A DNA stretch of 52,437 bases, from assembly GCA_023662835.1 (NCBI GenBank), contig JAMPII010000001.1, positions 368,927-421,363 on the forward strand, written 5' to 3'. Origin of the DNA: Muribaculaceae bacterium. Lineage in GTDB: Bacteria; Bacteroidota; Bacteroidia; Bacteroidales; Muribaculaceae. A model generated the notes under the pieces. The model was not told the origin of the DNA. It did not search any database and saw only the letters and a list, made by a program, of their open reading frames with translations. Shown here one piece after another: positions 8,417 through 19,238 of the stretch. The position numbers and the translations under genes are program-made. Positions within the stretch are counted from its first letter, which is position 1, and every line of letters starts with the position of its first letter.

Positions 8417-11400
8417 TGTCGTTGATTGCATTTTCAGGTTTAACGGCAGCGGGTTGCGGCGCTTTAGGGCGACGGTGGCGCCAGGGGAAGAACATTTCCG
8501 TTAATGAATTTAGCTTACGCTTGTAAACGAAGCCCAGGCCGGTTTGTGTCACTTCTCCCTCAAGAATACTCTCGTAGCCCACGTGGCGGAACAGTTTTAT
8601 GTACATCGAACCGGCCTTGTTCAACATGTATTCAACAGAAACGTCGTTGATAAGATTCTGTTCCAGATTTTCCGAGTCGCCGGCATCAGTGGTGTAATTA
8701 CCCCCAACGTTAATCTTGAAACGGTCGTTGAAAAGGGTTTTGCTAACCTTATAGCTGTACGACATGGCCGTCGACGTTGCTCCCTCAACCGTACGGTCGT
8801 ACTGGTCAACTCCGAATTGTATATCAACACCTTTTATCGTGTTGGCCGCCCATGAATTCAAACGCGAGGCCAGGAAGTTGAATAGCGGGTTGGAGGGCAT
8901 TGTCGACGATGCCTTTGTTCCGGGGCCGGTGTAGACATTGTACAGCAACATGTTCATTGCCTGATTGGCGCGTTGCTCCGGACTCATTGCCTGCAGCTCG
9001 TTCTGTACGGTTAGGTCGTCGTTAGTGCTCAAATCGAAACTTACGTCCATGTTTTCCAATGTGTTGGTAACCGACAGGCTGACGATGAAGTTCACCAGGC
9101 GCGAGTTCTGCCCCTCCTCGGTAACGTTGGCTCTTAGTTCATCGTTGGCATGTATGTTAAGTATCGGGTTCATGATATCGCCGTTGAAAGCTACATAGCT
9201 GCCCGACTGGAACTTGAATGTTTTTTGAGATATCACGGGCGGCGTATAACGGGCAAAACCGCTCTCAATGTTGTAGCGCCCTGTCAGACGCATGTCGCTG
9301 AAAGGCGACATGGAAAAGGTTAGGTTTCCGGAGCCTAGAATCTGCACCTTGTCCTGCGAGTTACCCGAAAGGTCGACGTTTATGGTTGTTCCGGGGCTTA
9401 TGGTCAACGCCGCATCGAGCAGTAATGCCATTCCTGTGTTTTTCACAGAGTCGGCCTGCGATATCGATGATGTATCGGCGAATTCAACGAAGCGCACAAC
9501 GGAATTCTGGTCGGTGTTCTGGCTTAGTTCGGCAGCGGTTGTGTTCAATACATATGTGAAGTTCGAGCCGCTGAGCAAGTTCAGGCTGGCATCCACAACA
9601 AGTAAATTCATGTTGCCGCGCACCTTGGCATTGGCGTTGATAAACGCTTTGCCATAGGCATCCTGGCCACGCTTTTTCTCCGAGCCTATAATCTGCATGT
9701 TGTTGGCGTTGAGGCGCAGGTTAATACCGGGGTCGGATAGCGATTTAAGATTCACTTCTCCGTTAACAACAAGCGGGTTTTCGTTCACGGCGTGGATCGA
9801 ATAGTTGTTGAATTTAACCACATTGGAGTCCATTGGAATCTTTGTGTCGGGGAAGGTGAAGTCGGTGCCTAGCATATCAACCCTTACGGCCGCCGAATCA
9901 AACTGTATAAATCCGTTAAACTGTGGCTCGGCCAAAGTTCCGGTAACGTCCATTGTGCCATTCAGCATGCCACGCAAGCTGGCCATACCTTCGGGAAGGA
10001 ATGGGTTGGCAACCGACAGAGGGAATCTTATCATATTGAAATCGAGCGTCATCGGCGACGGCTGCGTTGAGTCGTTGAGCGCACCTACTGCCGTGATAAC
10101 CTTAACAGAGTCGACCATAAGCGACGTTGAGGCGTGAATAACTCCCTGTGCGTTCGTCGACAATCCAAGACCCAGATCGAACGTGCCAACACGCTCTTTG
10201 CCGTAGGTGAGGTCGCTGACGTTAACTGCCCCCTTGCCCATGAGCGATTTCTGTATGGGGTCCCAGTAAATGTCGATGTCGGCCCCGGCCAATCCCTTGA
10301 TGGGTGGCGCAAACGGCGAAAGTGATAGCCAGTCGCTCAACTGTATGTTAGCGGCTTTTACCTCAATGCTCTCGGCCTCCGACGAATTGCCGGGGTGGGA
10401 GTGGTCGTGTACTGTTTTTATTTGCAGGTAACTTTCACCGCTGCTAACCTGAAGGTCGGCGTCGAAGTGAGTGTTCTTCAGATCGAACGAAACAAAGTTG
10501 TTAGGGTTTACAGTCCATTCCTTGTAGGCTACAATAGGATGTTGCGGTGTAAGGTGGAGGTAGGCAATAGAGTCGGCCAGGCCGATAAACGCTCCTATAT
10601 CGTAACCGGTTTTCCCCTCGATGTCCTGCTGGTCGATCTGAGCGCGCAATCCTTTGCTCGACAGTACACCGCCGGCAGTGACATGGGCAAAGTTGTCCAT
10701 TGTCCCGGGCCGGTTGTCAACGCCAATGTTCCACAGCAGCGAGTCGGCCTGTTGCCGCATGGCGAGCGAAATAGTATCCAGAGCGAACGAAGGCGACTTA
10801 AGTCGGGTGAGCAAACCGTCGACATGGATTGCTGAATCGTTGGCGGCGCAGAAGCTGAAGCCGCTGTATGTTATCTTCGAATTTGCTAAGAACCCGTTTA
10901 TCACACTCTTAGCCCCGGACTTGACATTGAGCGACAACTGCGGAAGAGCGTTGTGAATTGAGTCGATATGTATGCTGCGTATAGCTATGGCCGAGTCAAG
11001 AACGGCGGTGGTTTTGGTGATTGCGGCAAGTAGGGAGTCGAGTCCGCATTGCGAGTTGAAACGGGCAGCAAGAGTCTCGTTGTCGAGCGCGGCGCTGACA
11101 GTGGTGTCGGTCGAAATGAACTTCAACCCGATTTCAGGAGTGTTCAGGCTTACATCGCCCAACTTCCAGTCGAGCGCTTTTATCTGTAGCGCAGCATCAT
11201 AATTTTGCTTGCCGGGCGTCATAGCGATGGTGCCTCCGAGCGAGAGTGAGCCGGAATTCTCTGTTTCCGACAGCCCCAGCCTTTTCAAGTCGAGTTGACG
11301 AACATCGCCGTCAAGCTCTATATTATATAATAATGAGTCGAGCTGGCCCGATGCCGACAAGTCGAAGTCTGCCCAGTCGTTAAGCGACATGATACCTGCG

Positions 11401-13211
11401 TCGGCTTTGCCGGCGTTGAGTTTGGCCCACATGCGTATATCCTCAAGAGCATGGTCAAGATATTCGATTCGGTTAACCGTTACGTCGGCATCGATGTGTG
11501 TCTGTCGGTTGCCGGGGTCGAATCCGTGACCATTCACCTTTGCGAAAGCCGTAACGTGGCCTATGCCCATATCGGGCAGAAAAGCATCGATCGGGAATGA
11601 ATTGGCGTTCAGATTTAAGTCATAGTCGGTGAGACGGCCGTTCCACATGGCATCAAGGGCGATGTCACCGGTGCCGGCGAACGCTTTCAGGTTGCCGGTT
11701 ATATTGCCGCGGTTCATCATCACAGTGCCGTCAAGCCGCATCTGGGGCAAGTTTATCGGCGTGTTCGGACTTATCTCAGCCAGCAATGGCTTCAATGTGG
11801 CAGGCTGTTTTATGGCGCCGTGAAGCGACAATTGGCCTCCGAGCCTATCCATGTCGGTGGGTTCGGTAAGAGTGCCGCCGGCAGCCAGTTCTATGCAGCC
11901 GGGAAGAGCGGCTTGAAGCTTGTGTATGTTGAGCGATGCCATTGTGCCGTCGATATCGGCAACAAGGGTTATATCGTTCTGCGTAGGGAGCGGTTTTAGC
12001 AATGCTTGCGTTGAGGGTATGATCATGTCGATGTCATGTGCGCCTATGCGCGCGTCAAGCTTCATCGACAGAGAAACCGATTGCGGCTTGCTGAAGTCGC
12101 CCATGCCCATCATAGCCTGAAGCTTTATGTCGGAGAATATTGTCGAAATATTGAAGTCGCGCGCGTACATTGCTGCTGAATCCATTTCGAAAATGCCGTT
12201 GGCCGACAATTTCACACCGCAACGCTCCGTGGCGTCAAATTTCGTAAGAGGCACCCTTATTGCCGAACCGCAATTGTAGAACGAATCAACATTGAGTTCG
12301 ATATTTGAGGCTTCGATATAATTCATGTCGAGTCCCGGTTGTGGAATAGCCCCACTAAGGGCATATGTAGCCTTACGCCCGGTCAGCGATAGGTGACGGG
12401 CGTTTATTTGCCAAGGCAAGGACGCGGAGTCGGATGGTTCTTCGATGCTCTGTGGCACTGTTGTTGCTGTGGAATCGGCCGGCGGAAAAATATAGGCTAC
12501 GTCAACGCCGTCAATCTTCAGCAGGTCGACATCGATTTTGCTACCTTTCATGTTCACAACGCCATCAGCCAGCACTGCCTGCGGGATACAAGCGCCCAAC
12601 GAGTCGATCGTTTCATGCATAAACATCTTATAGCGTACATTCCGCAGCGTCAGCTTCTGAGCCTCAATAAGCATATCAACAGGCGAAGAGGCCGAGTCGG
12701 GTTGCGAGGGACTCTCACGATTTATAAGCAGGTCGATATCGGCTCCGTCAACATTGGCTTCGCTGATAGCAACATGGCCCGTTGTAAGGTTGTAGCTTGA
12801 AGGAGCCAGATCGAAATCAGCTACACGCGCATTAATATACATGGCCGAATCCGGTGATCCCATCCGGTAAAGCACATTCTCAAGATGCGCATTCGCACGT
12901 ATGTCGAGCTTAAGCAATGGCAAAGCCATTACGTCAATATCAGCTGAGCCCAAGGCAACCATCGTGTCGGCCGGAGCTGTAATCAGCCTCACACCTTCGA
13001 GGTTGATCCGGAGCGGCCATTGCAGTCTGAACCTGTCAGCCTCGATAGTCAAACCACTTGCCTGCGACACCTTTTTTAGCGCAAACGGCACCACATAATC
13101 CTGAACCGCAGGTATATAAAGCGCCAGCGGAAGAATTGCGACGACAATCAGCACCCAGAAAAACGTTTTCAGCGTGCGACGCAAATATTTATTATGTATA
13201 ATGTGTCCCAA
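8406..13211 (-). CDS. tamB: TamB: translocation/assembly module inner-membrane protein
   Basis: A 1601-residue protein with one N-terminal membrane helix (about residues 14-36, TLKTFFWVLIVVAILPLALY), followed by an AsmA-like start (VSQASGLTIEADRFRLQWPL) and a very long, regular beta-rich periplasmic region. The C-terminal third carries the TamB/DUF490 domain: GSGNLTFSMSPFSDMRLTGRY, then IMNPILNIHANDELRANV, then LLYNVYTGPG. TamB proteins bridge the two membranes as a lipid-conducting groove and partner an Omp85 barrel, here TamL encoded directly downstream. A possible promoter on this strand is at 13282-13315. The tail PWRHRRPKAPQPAAVKPENA is charged and proline-rich. No frameshift is seen over the 4.8 kb. 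Confidence 0.92.
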   Translation of the reverse strand: MGHIIHNKYLRRTLKTFFWVLIVVAILPLALYIPAVQDYVVPFALKKVSQASGLTIEADRFRLQWPLRINLEGVRLITAPADTMVALGSADIDVMALPLLKLDIRANAHLENVLYRMGSPDSAMYINARVADFDLAPSSYNLTTGHVAISEANVDGADIDLLINRESPSQPDSASSPVDMLIEAQKLTLRNVRYKMFMHETIDSLGACIPQAVLADGVVNMKGSKIDVDLLKIDGVDVAYIFPPADSTATTVPQSIEEPSDSASLPWQINARHLSLTGRKATYALSGAIPQPGLDMNYIEASNIELNVDSFYNCGSAIRVPLTKFDATERCGVKLSANGIFEMDSAAMYARDFNISTIFSDIKLQAMMGMGDFSKPQSVSLSMKLDARIGAHDIDMIIPSTQALLKPLPTQNDITLVADIDGTMASLNIHKLQAALPGCIELAAGGTLTEPTDMDRLGGQLSLHGAIKQPATLKPLLAEISPNTPINLPQMRLDGTVMMNRGNITGNLKAFAGTGDIALDAMWNGRLTDYDLNLNANSFPIDAFLPDMGIGHVTAFAKVNGHGFDPGNRQTHIDADVTVNRIEYLDHALEDIRMWAKLNAGKADAGIMSLNDWADFDLSASGQLDSLLYNIELDGDVRQLDLKRLGLSETENSGSLSLGGTIAMTPGKQNYDAALQIKALDWKLGDVSLNTPEIGLKFISTDTTVSAALDNETLAARFNSQCGLDSLLAAITKTTAVLDSAIAIRSIHIDSIHNALPQLSLNVKSGAKSVINGFLANSKITYSGFSFCAANDSAIHVDGLLTRLKSPSFALDTISLAMRQQADSLLWNIGVDNRPGTMDNFAHVTAGGVLSSKGLRAQIDQQDIEGKTGYDIGAFIGLADSIAYLHLTPQHPIVAYKEWTVNPNNFVSFDLKNTHFDADLQVSSGESYLQIKTVHDHSHPGNSSEAESIEVKAANIQLSDWLSLSPFAPPIKGLAGADIDIYWDPIQKSLMGKGAVNVSDLTYGKERVGTFDLGLGLSTNAQGVIHASTSLMVDSVKVITAVGALNDSTQPSPMTLDFNMIRFPLSVANPFLPEGMASLRGMLNGTMDVTGTLAEPQFNGFIQFDSAAVRVDMLGTDFTFPDTKIPMDSNVVKFNNYSIHAVNENPLVVNGEVNLKSLSDPGINLRLNANNMQIIGSEKKRGQDAYGKAFINANAKVRGNMNLLVVDASLNLLSGSNFTYVLNTTAAELSQNTDQNSVVRFVEFADTSSISQADSVKNTGMALLLDAALTISPGTTINVDLSGNSQDKVQILGSGNLTFSMSPFSDMRLTGRYNIESGFARYTPPVISQKTFKFQSGSYVAFNGDIMNPILNIHANDELRANVTEEGQNSRLVNFIVSLSVTNTLENMDVSFDLSTNDDLTVQNELQAMSPEQRANQAMNMLLYNVYTGPGTKASSTMPSNPLFNFLASRLNSWAANTIKGVDIQFGVDQYDRTVEGATSTAMSYSYKVSKTLFNDRFKINVGGNYTTDAGDSENLEQNLINDVSVEYMLNKAGSMYIKLFRHVGYESILEGEVTQTGLGFVYKRKLNSLTEMFFPWRHRRPKAPQPAAVKPENAINDNEK

Positions 13212-13281
13212 AGTGGTAAATGTGATGAAGTTGAAACGATGAATTCACTAGCGCGCATCCTGACGCTCTTAAATTAAAACA

Positions 13282-13315
13282 TAAAGATAGGAATTTTGTT
13301 TTTAACACTTGCAAA
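13282..13315 (-). promoter_or_regulatory. Possible tamB promoter
   Basis: On the minus strand TTTG (13315-13312), 22 bases, then TATCTTTA (13289-13282). The -7 box differs from TANNTTTG in its last base and the spacer is one base long. It would place the start about 65 bases before the tamB ATG. Confidence 0.35.
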
Positions 13316-13400
13316 TTAATGCAGCCAATTGCCTCCTCTCCACGGAAAGCACATCCTCCAACCGAGCAAAAGCGCTAACGAAAGCGAAGAAACGTGTCGA

Positions 13401-13414
13401 TTAATAATTATTAA
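13401..13414. promoter_or_regulatory. Perfect palindrome upstream of nuoA, possible operator
   Basis: TTAATAATTATTAA is its own reverse complement. It is followed by CAA, so the right half reads TTAACAA, the half-site seen in many Rex operators; the left outer bases (CGA) do not match. It lies about 80 bases upstream of the presumed nuo -7 box. A Rex gene is at 37346. The palindrome is seen; the operator role is speculative. Confidence 0.3.
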
Positions 13415-13472
13415 CAAAGTTTAGCAAAAGTGAACGCTTATTTTGTAGCTATCTCTGCCGCATATTATCGGG

Positions 13473-13499
13473 TTTGTTCAAAAAAATGTATTAACTTTG
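13473..13499 (+). promoter_or_regulatory. Possible promoter of the nuo-atp superoperon
   Basis: TAACTTTG at 13492-13499 is an exact -7 box (TANNTTTG). The nearest TTTG is at 13473-13476, only 15 bases before it, shorter than the usual 19-21, so the -33 element is uncertain. A start near 13506 would give a 115-base leader before nuoA. Confidence 0.45.
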
Positions 13500-13620
13500 C
13501 GGTAAAATTTTAGCCAAAATTAGCTTAAATTATAACCTGCAAATCTAAACCGCTGATTTGTAATCATTAACGAGCAAATAGAGTGTTGTTAAATTATTGG
13601 AACAATAGCAAAACAATAAT

Positions 13621-13995
13621 ATGATACCAATGATTTTCGGTATTCAGAATACCACCATGGCCGTAGTGGCGGCTCTGACAGGCATAGCGCTTGTGGCGTT
13701 GGCCCTGATTGTGGCCGGGCTGATATCGCCACGTTCCTTCAATCCGCAAAAAGGCGAAGCCTACGAGTGCGGTATCCCTACACGCGGCGAATCTATGGCG
13801 CAATTCAAGGTTGGCTACTACCTTTATGCCATTCTGTTCCTGATGTTCGACGTTGAAACCGTGTTCCTTTACCCTTGGGCCGTGAACATGCGTGCGCTTG
13901 GAACTGATGGACTTCTGTGTATAGCCGTATTTTTTGGAATTTTAGTGCTGGGCCTGGTTTATGCCTGGCGGAAAGGAGCGCTCGAATGGAAGTAA
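13621..13995 (+). CDS. nuoA: NADH-quinone oxidoreductase subunit A
   Basis: A 124-residue membrane subunit of the proton-pumping arm of complex I. Three hydrophobic helices are evident (about residues 12-36, 65-83 and 92-115), and the conserved loop reads [13 protein letters not shown] (44-56) followed by [27 protein letters not shown], the family signature. It is the first gene of the unit and sits downstream of a TAACTTTG -7 box. It overlaps nuoB: the nuoB ATG at 13986 lies inside the final codons of nuoA. Length and motifs are normal. Confidence 0.96.
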   Translation: MIPMIFGIQNTTMAVVAALTGIALVALALIVAGLISPRSFNPQKGEAYECGIPTRGESMAQFKVGYYLYAILFLMFDVETVFLYPWAVNMRALGTDGLLCIAVFFGILVLGLVYAWRKGALEWK

Positions 13996-14627
13996 GTGCA
14001 CAAGGAATGCCATATGGCGACTGGAAAGATAACGAATACATTGAGCATCTCGTTCAGGAATTGCGCGATAACGGCACAAACGTTATCGTCGGCACTTTCG
14101 ACAAACTAATCAACTGGGGGCGTTCCAACTCCATCTGGCCTCTCACATTTGCCACCAGTTGCTGCGGTATTGAATTTATCGCTTTGGGAGCAGCACGCTA
14201 CGATATGGCGCGTTTCGGATGGGAAGTTGCCCGTTCGTCGCCCCGTCAGGCCGACTTCATGATGGTTGCCGGTACGATCGTTCATCGCATGGCGCCTGTA
14301 GTCCGTCGTTTGTACGACCAGCTTGCCGAGCCTAAATACGTAATCGCTTGTGGCGGTTGTGCAATATCCGGAGGGCCGTTCAAAAATTCATATCATGTTG
14401 TTAAAGGCGTTGGCGAAATTATTCCGGTCGACGTTTATGTGCCCGGTTGCCCGCCCCGTCCCGAAGCCATGATATACGGTATCATGCAGCTGTCACGAAA
14501 AATTAAAGTTGAGAAATTCTTCGGCGGAGTGAACCGTCAAGAAAAAATCAACAAATTCCTCGACGAACACCCTATCAAGGAAACCGCACAGGCAGCTGAA
14601 GAGCAAGTGCTAGAAGAGAATCATTAA
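13986..14627 (+). CDS. nuoB: NADH-quinone oxidoreductase subunit B
   Basis: A 213-residue peripheral subunit that holds iron-sulfur cluster N2, the last electron carrier before quinone. The ligands are present: adjacent Cys59-Cys60 in TSCCGIEF, Cys125 in [10 protein letters not shown] and Cys155 in [11 protein letters not shown]. The open frame extends upstream to 13917, but the start at 13986 ([13 protein letters not shown]) gives the normal length and a 10-base overlap with nuoA, as expected for coupled genes. The C-terminal 25 residues form an acidic, Glu/Ala-rich tail not needed for the cluster. Confidence 0.95.
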   Translation: MEVSAQGMPYGDWKDNEYIEHLVQELRDNGTNVIVGTFDKLINWGRSNSIWPLTFATSCCGIEFIALGAARYDMARFGWEVARSSPRQADFMMVAGTIVHRMAPVVRRLYDQLAEPKYVIACGGCAISGGPFKNSYHVVKGVGEIIPVDVYVPGCPPRPEAMIYGIMQLSRKIKVEKFFGGVNRQEKINKFLDEHPIKETAQAAEEQVLEENH

Positions 14628-14669
14628 CAGGCATCATCACTCCCTCATATAATATACAACCATCGAATC

Positions 14670-16298
14670 ATGGCAAACATTCAGGAAAAAGTAGTAAAGC
14701 TAGTACCCGATGCCACTTTTGAAGAAGGCGAAGTGCTAACAATCAGCATTGCCGACAAAAACTGGCATGATCTGGCAAAGTACCTGAAAGATGAACCCGA
14801 ACTCAACTTCGACCATCTCGTAGCGATTGTAGGAATGGATTGGACCGAAACTCTCGGTACAATGAATTATCTGGAATCGACCGCGACAGGCGAAACGATA
14901 TGCGTTAAACTGCAAACAGCCGACCGCGAAAACCCGATGCTCCATTCTGTAAGCGATTTATGGGAAGTTGCAAACTTCTACGAACGCGAAGTTTACGACT
15001 ATCTGGGCATCATATTCATCAACCACCCCGACATGCGCCGTCTGTTCCTGCGCAACGACTGGGTTGGATATCCTCTGCGTAAGGACTATGATGCATCGCC
15101 CGAAACAAACCCCGTACGCCTCAACCACGAAGAAGCCGACGACACAACTGTCAGCTACCGTGAACAGCCCGACGGATCAATAAAGAAAGAAGAAGTAACA
15201 ATCTTCGAACCAAACGATTTTGTTGTAAACATCGGCCCGCAGCACCCCGCCACTCACGGCGTGCTCCGTTTCCGCACGGCTGTCGACGGCGAAACAATCA
15301 AAAAAATCGATATCTATCTGGGATATATCCACCGAGGCATCGAAAAACTTTCCGAATCGCTCGGCTACCCCCAGACACTCCACTTCACCGACCGTCTTGA
15401 TTACCTCTCCGCCCAGCAAAACCGCCACTGCCTTTGCATGTGTATAGAAAAGGCAATGGGCGTTGAAGTGCCACAGCGTGCCCAGGTTATCCGCGTGATC
15501 ATGGACGAGCTGATGCGTATCAGTTCCCACCTGCTCTTCATGGGAACATTCTGTATGGACCTCGGAGCAACAACAATGTTGTTCTACACTCTACGCGAAC
15601 GCGAAACAATTCTCAACATATTCGAGAAAACATGTGGCGCGCGTATGACATTCAACTACAACTGCATCGGTGGCGTCATTGCCGACCTCGACAAAGATTT
15701 TGTAAGCGACGTAAAAGCACTGCTTAAAATCATGCCGGGCGCCCTAAAAGAGTACGACACCGTGTTCACCGGCAACGTCATTGCCCACAACCGCATGGAC
15801 GGCGTAGGCGTCTTGTCGCGTGAAGATGCCATATCGTATGGCGTGACCGGGCCCGCCGGCCGCGCGTCAGGATGGGCCTGCGACATCCGCAAAACCCACC
15901 CCTACGGAATTTACAACACACTGGAGTTCGACGAGGTTGTACGCCAGGAAGGTGACTCAATGGCCCGCTTCAAAGTGCGTGTCGACGAAATCAAACAGTC
16001 GCTCCGCATTATCGAACAACTGATCGACCGAATTCCCGAAGGCGAAATCTGTGCAAAAGTGCCAAAGATTATCAAACTCCCCGAAGGGCATTGGTTCCAG
16101 CAAATTGAGGCAAGCCGTGGCGCATTCGGCGTGTACATCGAAAGCCGCGGAGCAAACACCCCATGGCGAATGAAGTTCAACTCACCCTGCATGAACATGG
16201 CAGGAGTAGTTCCTCATCTGGCCAAAGGAAGCAAAATTGCCGACCTTATCACTATCGGCGGTACTATGGACTACGTTGTTCCTGACATCGACCGCTAA
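14670..16298 (+). CDS. nuoCD: NADH-quinone oxidoreductase fused subunit C/D
   Basis: A 542-residue fusion. Residues about 1-145 are NuoC (30-kDa subunit), with ANFYEREVYDYLGI at 101-114 and RRLFLRNDWVGYPLRKDY at 123-140. A linker of about 40 residues leads to NuoD (49-kDa subunit) from about residue 183: VVNIGPQHPATHGVLRF, the quinone-chamber signature, then YLGYIHRGIEKLSE, QAQVIRVIMDELMR-like helix, and the C-terminal GGTMDYVVPDIDR. The C/D fusion also occurs in enterobacteria and is normal here, so no frameshift needs to be invoked. The protein links cluster N2 to quinone at the base of the peripheral arm. Confidence 0.95.
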   Translation: MANIQEKVVKLVPDATFEEGEVLTISIADKNWHDLAKYLKDEPELNFDHLVAIVGMDWTETLGTMNYLESTATGETICVKLQTADRENPMLHSVSDLWEVANFYEREVYDYLGIIFINHPDMRRLFLRNDWVGYPLRKDYDASPETNPVRLNHEEADDTTVSYREQPDGSIKKEEVTIFEPNDFVVNIGPQHPATHGVLRFRTAVDGETIKKIDIYLGYIHRGIEKLSESLGYPQTLHFTDRLDYLSAQQNRHCLCMCIEKAMGVEVPQRAQVIRVIMDELMRISSHLLFMGTFCMDLGATTMLFYTLRERETILNIFEKTCGARMTFNYNCIGGVIADLDKDFVSDVKALLKIMPGALKEYDTVFTGNVIAHNRMDGVGVLSREDAISYGVTGPAGRASGWACDIRKTHPYGIYNTLEFDEVVRQEGDSMARFKVRVDEIKQSLRIIEQLIDRIPEGEICAKVPKIIKLPEGHWFQQIEASRGAFGVYIESRGANTPWRMKFNSPCMNMAGVVPHLAKGSKIADLITIGGTMDYVVPDIDR

Positions 16299-16341
16299 GC
16301 CTTACAAATAAGAATAGTAATAAACCGATAAATAACAGCAA

Positions 16342-17418
16342 ATGTACGATTTATCAAAAGGAGCTGAATTGCTCAACCAGTGGCTGCTGTCGTGGTGTGC
16401 GCCATGGCTCACCGTTGTAATTGAATGCCTTCTGGTAGGTGTGGCTCTGCTTTTAGCCTATGCCCTCCTCGCTCTGTTTTACATATATTTCGAACGCCGC
16501 CTCTGCGCTGCTTTCCAGTGCCGTATCGGGCCCAACCGAGTTGGCCCCGCCGGAATTCTACAGTCGTTCGCCGATATGTTCAAAATTCTTATCAAAGAGC
16601 TTATCGACCTTAAACACAACGACAAATTCCTCTTCGCCCTGGCTCCCTATCTCGTTATCCTCGCCTCAATGCTCTGCTTCGCAGTGCTCCCCTGGGGTAA
16701 CGGCCTACAGATTATCGATTTCAACATCGGAATCTTCTTCCTGCTGGCTGTTTCATCGATAGGAGTGCTGGGAATCCTGTTGGCCGGTTGGTCGTCGAAC
16801 AACAAATTCACCCTCATCGGAGCCCTGCGCTCCGGTGCGCAAATGGTCAGCTACGAACTCTCGCTCGGATTATCTGTCGTAACAATGGTTGTGCTGGCTG
16901 GCTCAATGTCGGTAACCGATATTGTTATGCAGCAAAAGGATCTCTGGTTCATATTCGCCGGTCACATCCCTGCTATAATTGCGTTCATCATTTACCTCAT
17001 TGCCGGTACGGCCGAAACAAACCGCGGCCCGTTCGACCTTCCTGAGGCTGAAAGCGAGCTGACGGCCGGCTACCACACAGAATATTCAGGTATCCACTTC
17101 GGATTCTTCTATCTTGCCGAATATTTGAACCTATTCATCGTTGCCGGAGTTATGACCCTGTTGTTCTTCGGCGGTTGGATGCCCCTCCACATCCCCGGCT
17201 GGAATGGCTTCAACACCGTGATGGACTACATTCCTTCCGTCATCTGGTTCATCGGCAAGGCTATTCTCCTTTCCGGCATTATCATCTGGTTCAAATGGAC
17301 ATTCCCCCGCTTGCGAATCGACCAGCTGCTCAATCTGGAATGGAAATATCTGCTCCCAATCAACCTCGTAAATCTGGTGCTGATGGTCATCGTAGTTTGC
17401 TACGGCCTCCACTTCTAA
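16342..17418 (+). CDS. nuoH: NADH-quinone oxidoreductase subunit H
   Basis: A 358-residue membrane subunit with about eight helices that forms the quinone channel between the peripheral and membrane arms. Signatures: [20 protein letters not shown] near residues 50-70, [14 protein letters not shown], and the charged loop [20 protein letters not shown] with HTEYSG following near 225-255. In most nuo operons nuoI (or nuoG before it) follows; here the next gene, 55 bases later, is atpD. The gap between them contains no hairpin or T run. Electron entry genes nuoE, nuoF and nuoG are absent. Confidence 0.96.
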   Translation: MYDLSKGAELLNQWLLSWCAPWLTVVIECLLVGVALLLAYALLALFYIYFERRLCAAFQCRIGPNRVGPAGILQSFADMFKILIKELIDLKHNDKFLFALAPYLVILASMLCFAVLPWGNGLQIIDFNIGIFFLLAVSSIGVLGILLAGWSSNNKFTLIGALRSGAQMVSYELSLGLSVVTMVVLAGSMSVTDIVMQQKDLWFIFAGHIPAIIAFIIYLIAGTAETNRGPFDLPEAESELTAGYHTEYSGIHFGFFYLAEYLNLFIVAGVMTLLFFGGWMPLHIPGWNGFNTVMDYIPSVIWFIGKAILLSGIIIWFKWTFPRLRIDQLLNLEWKYLLPINLVNLVLMVIVVCYGLHF

Positions 17419-17446
17419 ACAGCACAAACACCTAAAGAAACATTAA

Positions 17447-18979
<1,533 letters not shown>

Positions 18980-19000
18980 TAATACGTTTATCCAGACACT

Positions 19001-19234
19001 ATGGTACTTAAAGTAATATCTGCCGACGACATTCTGTTTCAAGGCGAAACCGACTTGGTCGAGCTGCCCGGAGCCGAAGGAGCGTTCACTGTGCTTAAAA
19101 ACCACGCGTCCCTGATCTCGACCTTGGTTGCCGGCAAAATAGTTTACTCCCAGTCGGGAACAAAAAACGTTATCGACATCGACGGAGGAGTTGTCGATGT
19201 TGACAACAACATAGTGTCGGTTTGCATATATTGA
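19001..19234 (+). CDS. atpC: F1Fo ATP synthase subunit epsilon, short form
   Basis: A 77-residue protein covering only the N-terminal beta-sandwich of epsilon: LKVISADDILFQGETDLVELPGAEGAFTVL, LKNHASLISTL and IDGGVVDVDNNIVSV. The C-terminal two-helix domain that inhibits ATP hydrolysis in many bacteria (full length about 130-140 residues) is missing. The stop is followed 4 bases later by the atpB start, so nothing has been lost to a frameshift within the gap. Short epsilon subunits are known in Bacteroidota. It joins the gamma stalk to the c-ring; control of reverse hydrolysis must rely on another mechanism. Confidence 0.9.
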   Translation: MVLKVISADDILFQGETDLVELPGAEGAFTVLKNHASLISTLVAGKIVYSQSGTKNVIDIDGGVVDVDNNIVSVCIY

Positions 19235-19238
19235 GCTT

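Larger units (their letters stand above)
13212..13620. other. Divergent intergenic region tamB / nuoA
   Basis: 409 bases without a gene. It holds the presumed promoter regions of tamB (leftward) and of the nuo-atp unit (rightward), plus a perfect 14-base palindrome at 13401-13414. The nuoA leader would be about 115 bases long and AT-rich. No riboswitch fold was recognised. Confidence 0.6.

Noticed and set aside
8406-13211. Many long open frames on the plus strand opposite tamB and tamL
   Set aside because: They are antisense shadows of two well-supported genes and carry no coherent motif.
13917-13985. Upstream extension of nuoB
   Set aside because: The extra 23 residues lie inside nuoA and do not resemble NuoB; the ATG at 13986 gives the family length.
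14670-16298. Frameshift or misassembly joining nuoC and nuoD
   Set aside because: The linker is in frame and ordinary in composition, and NuoCD fusion is a known natural arrangement.
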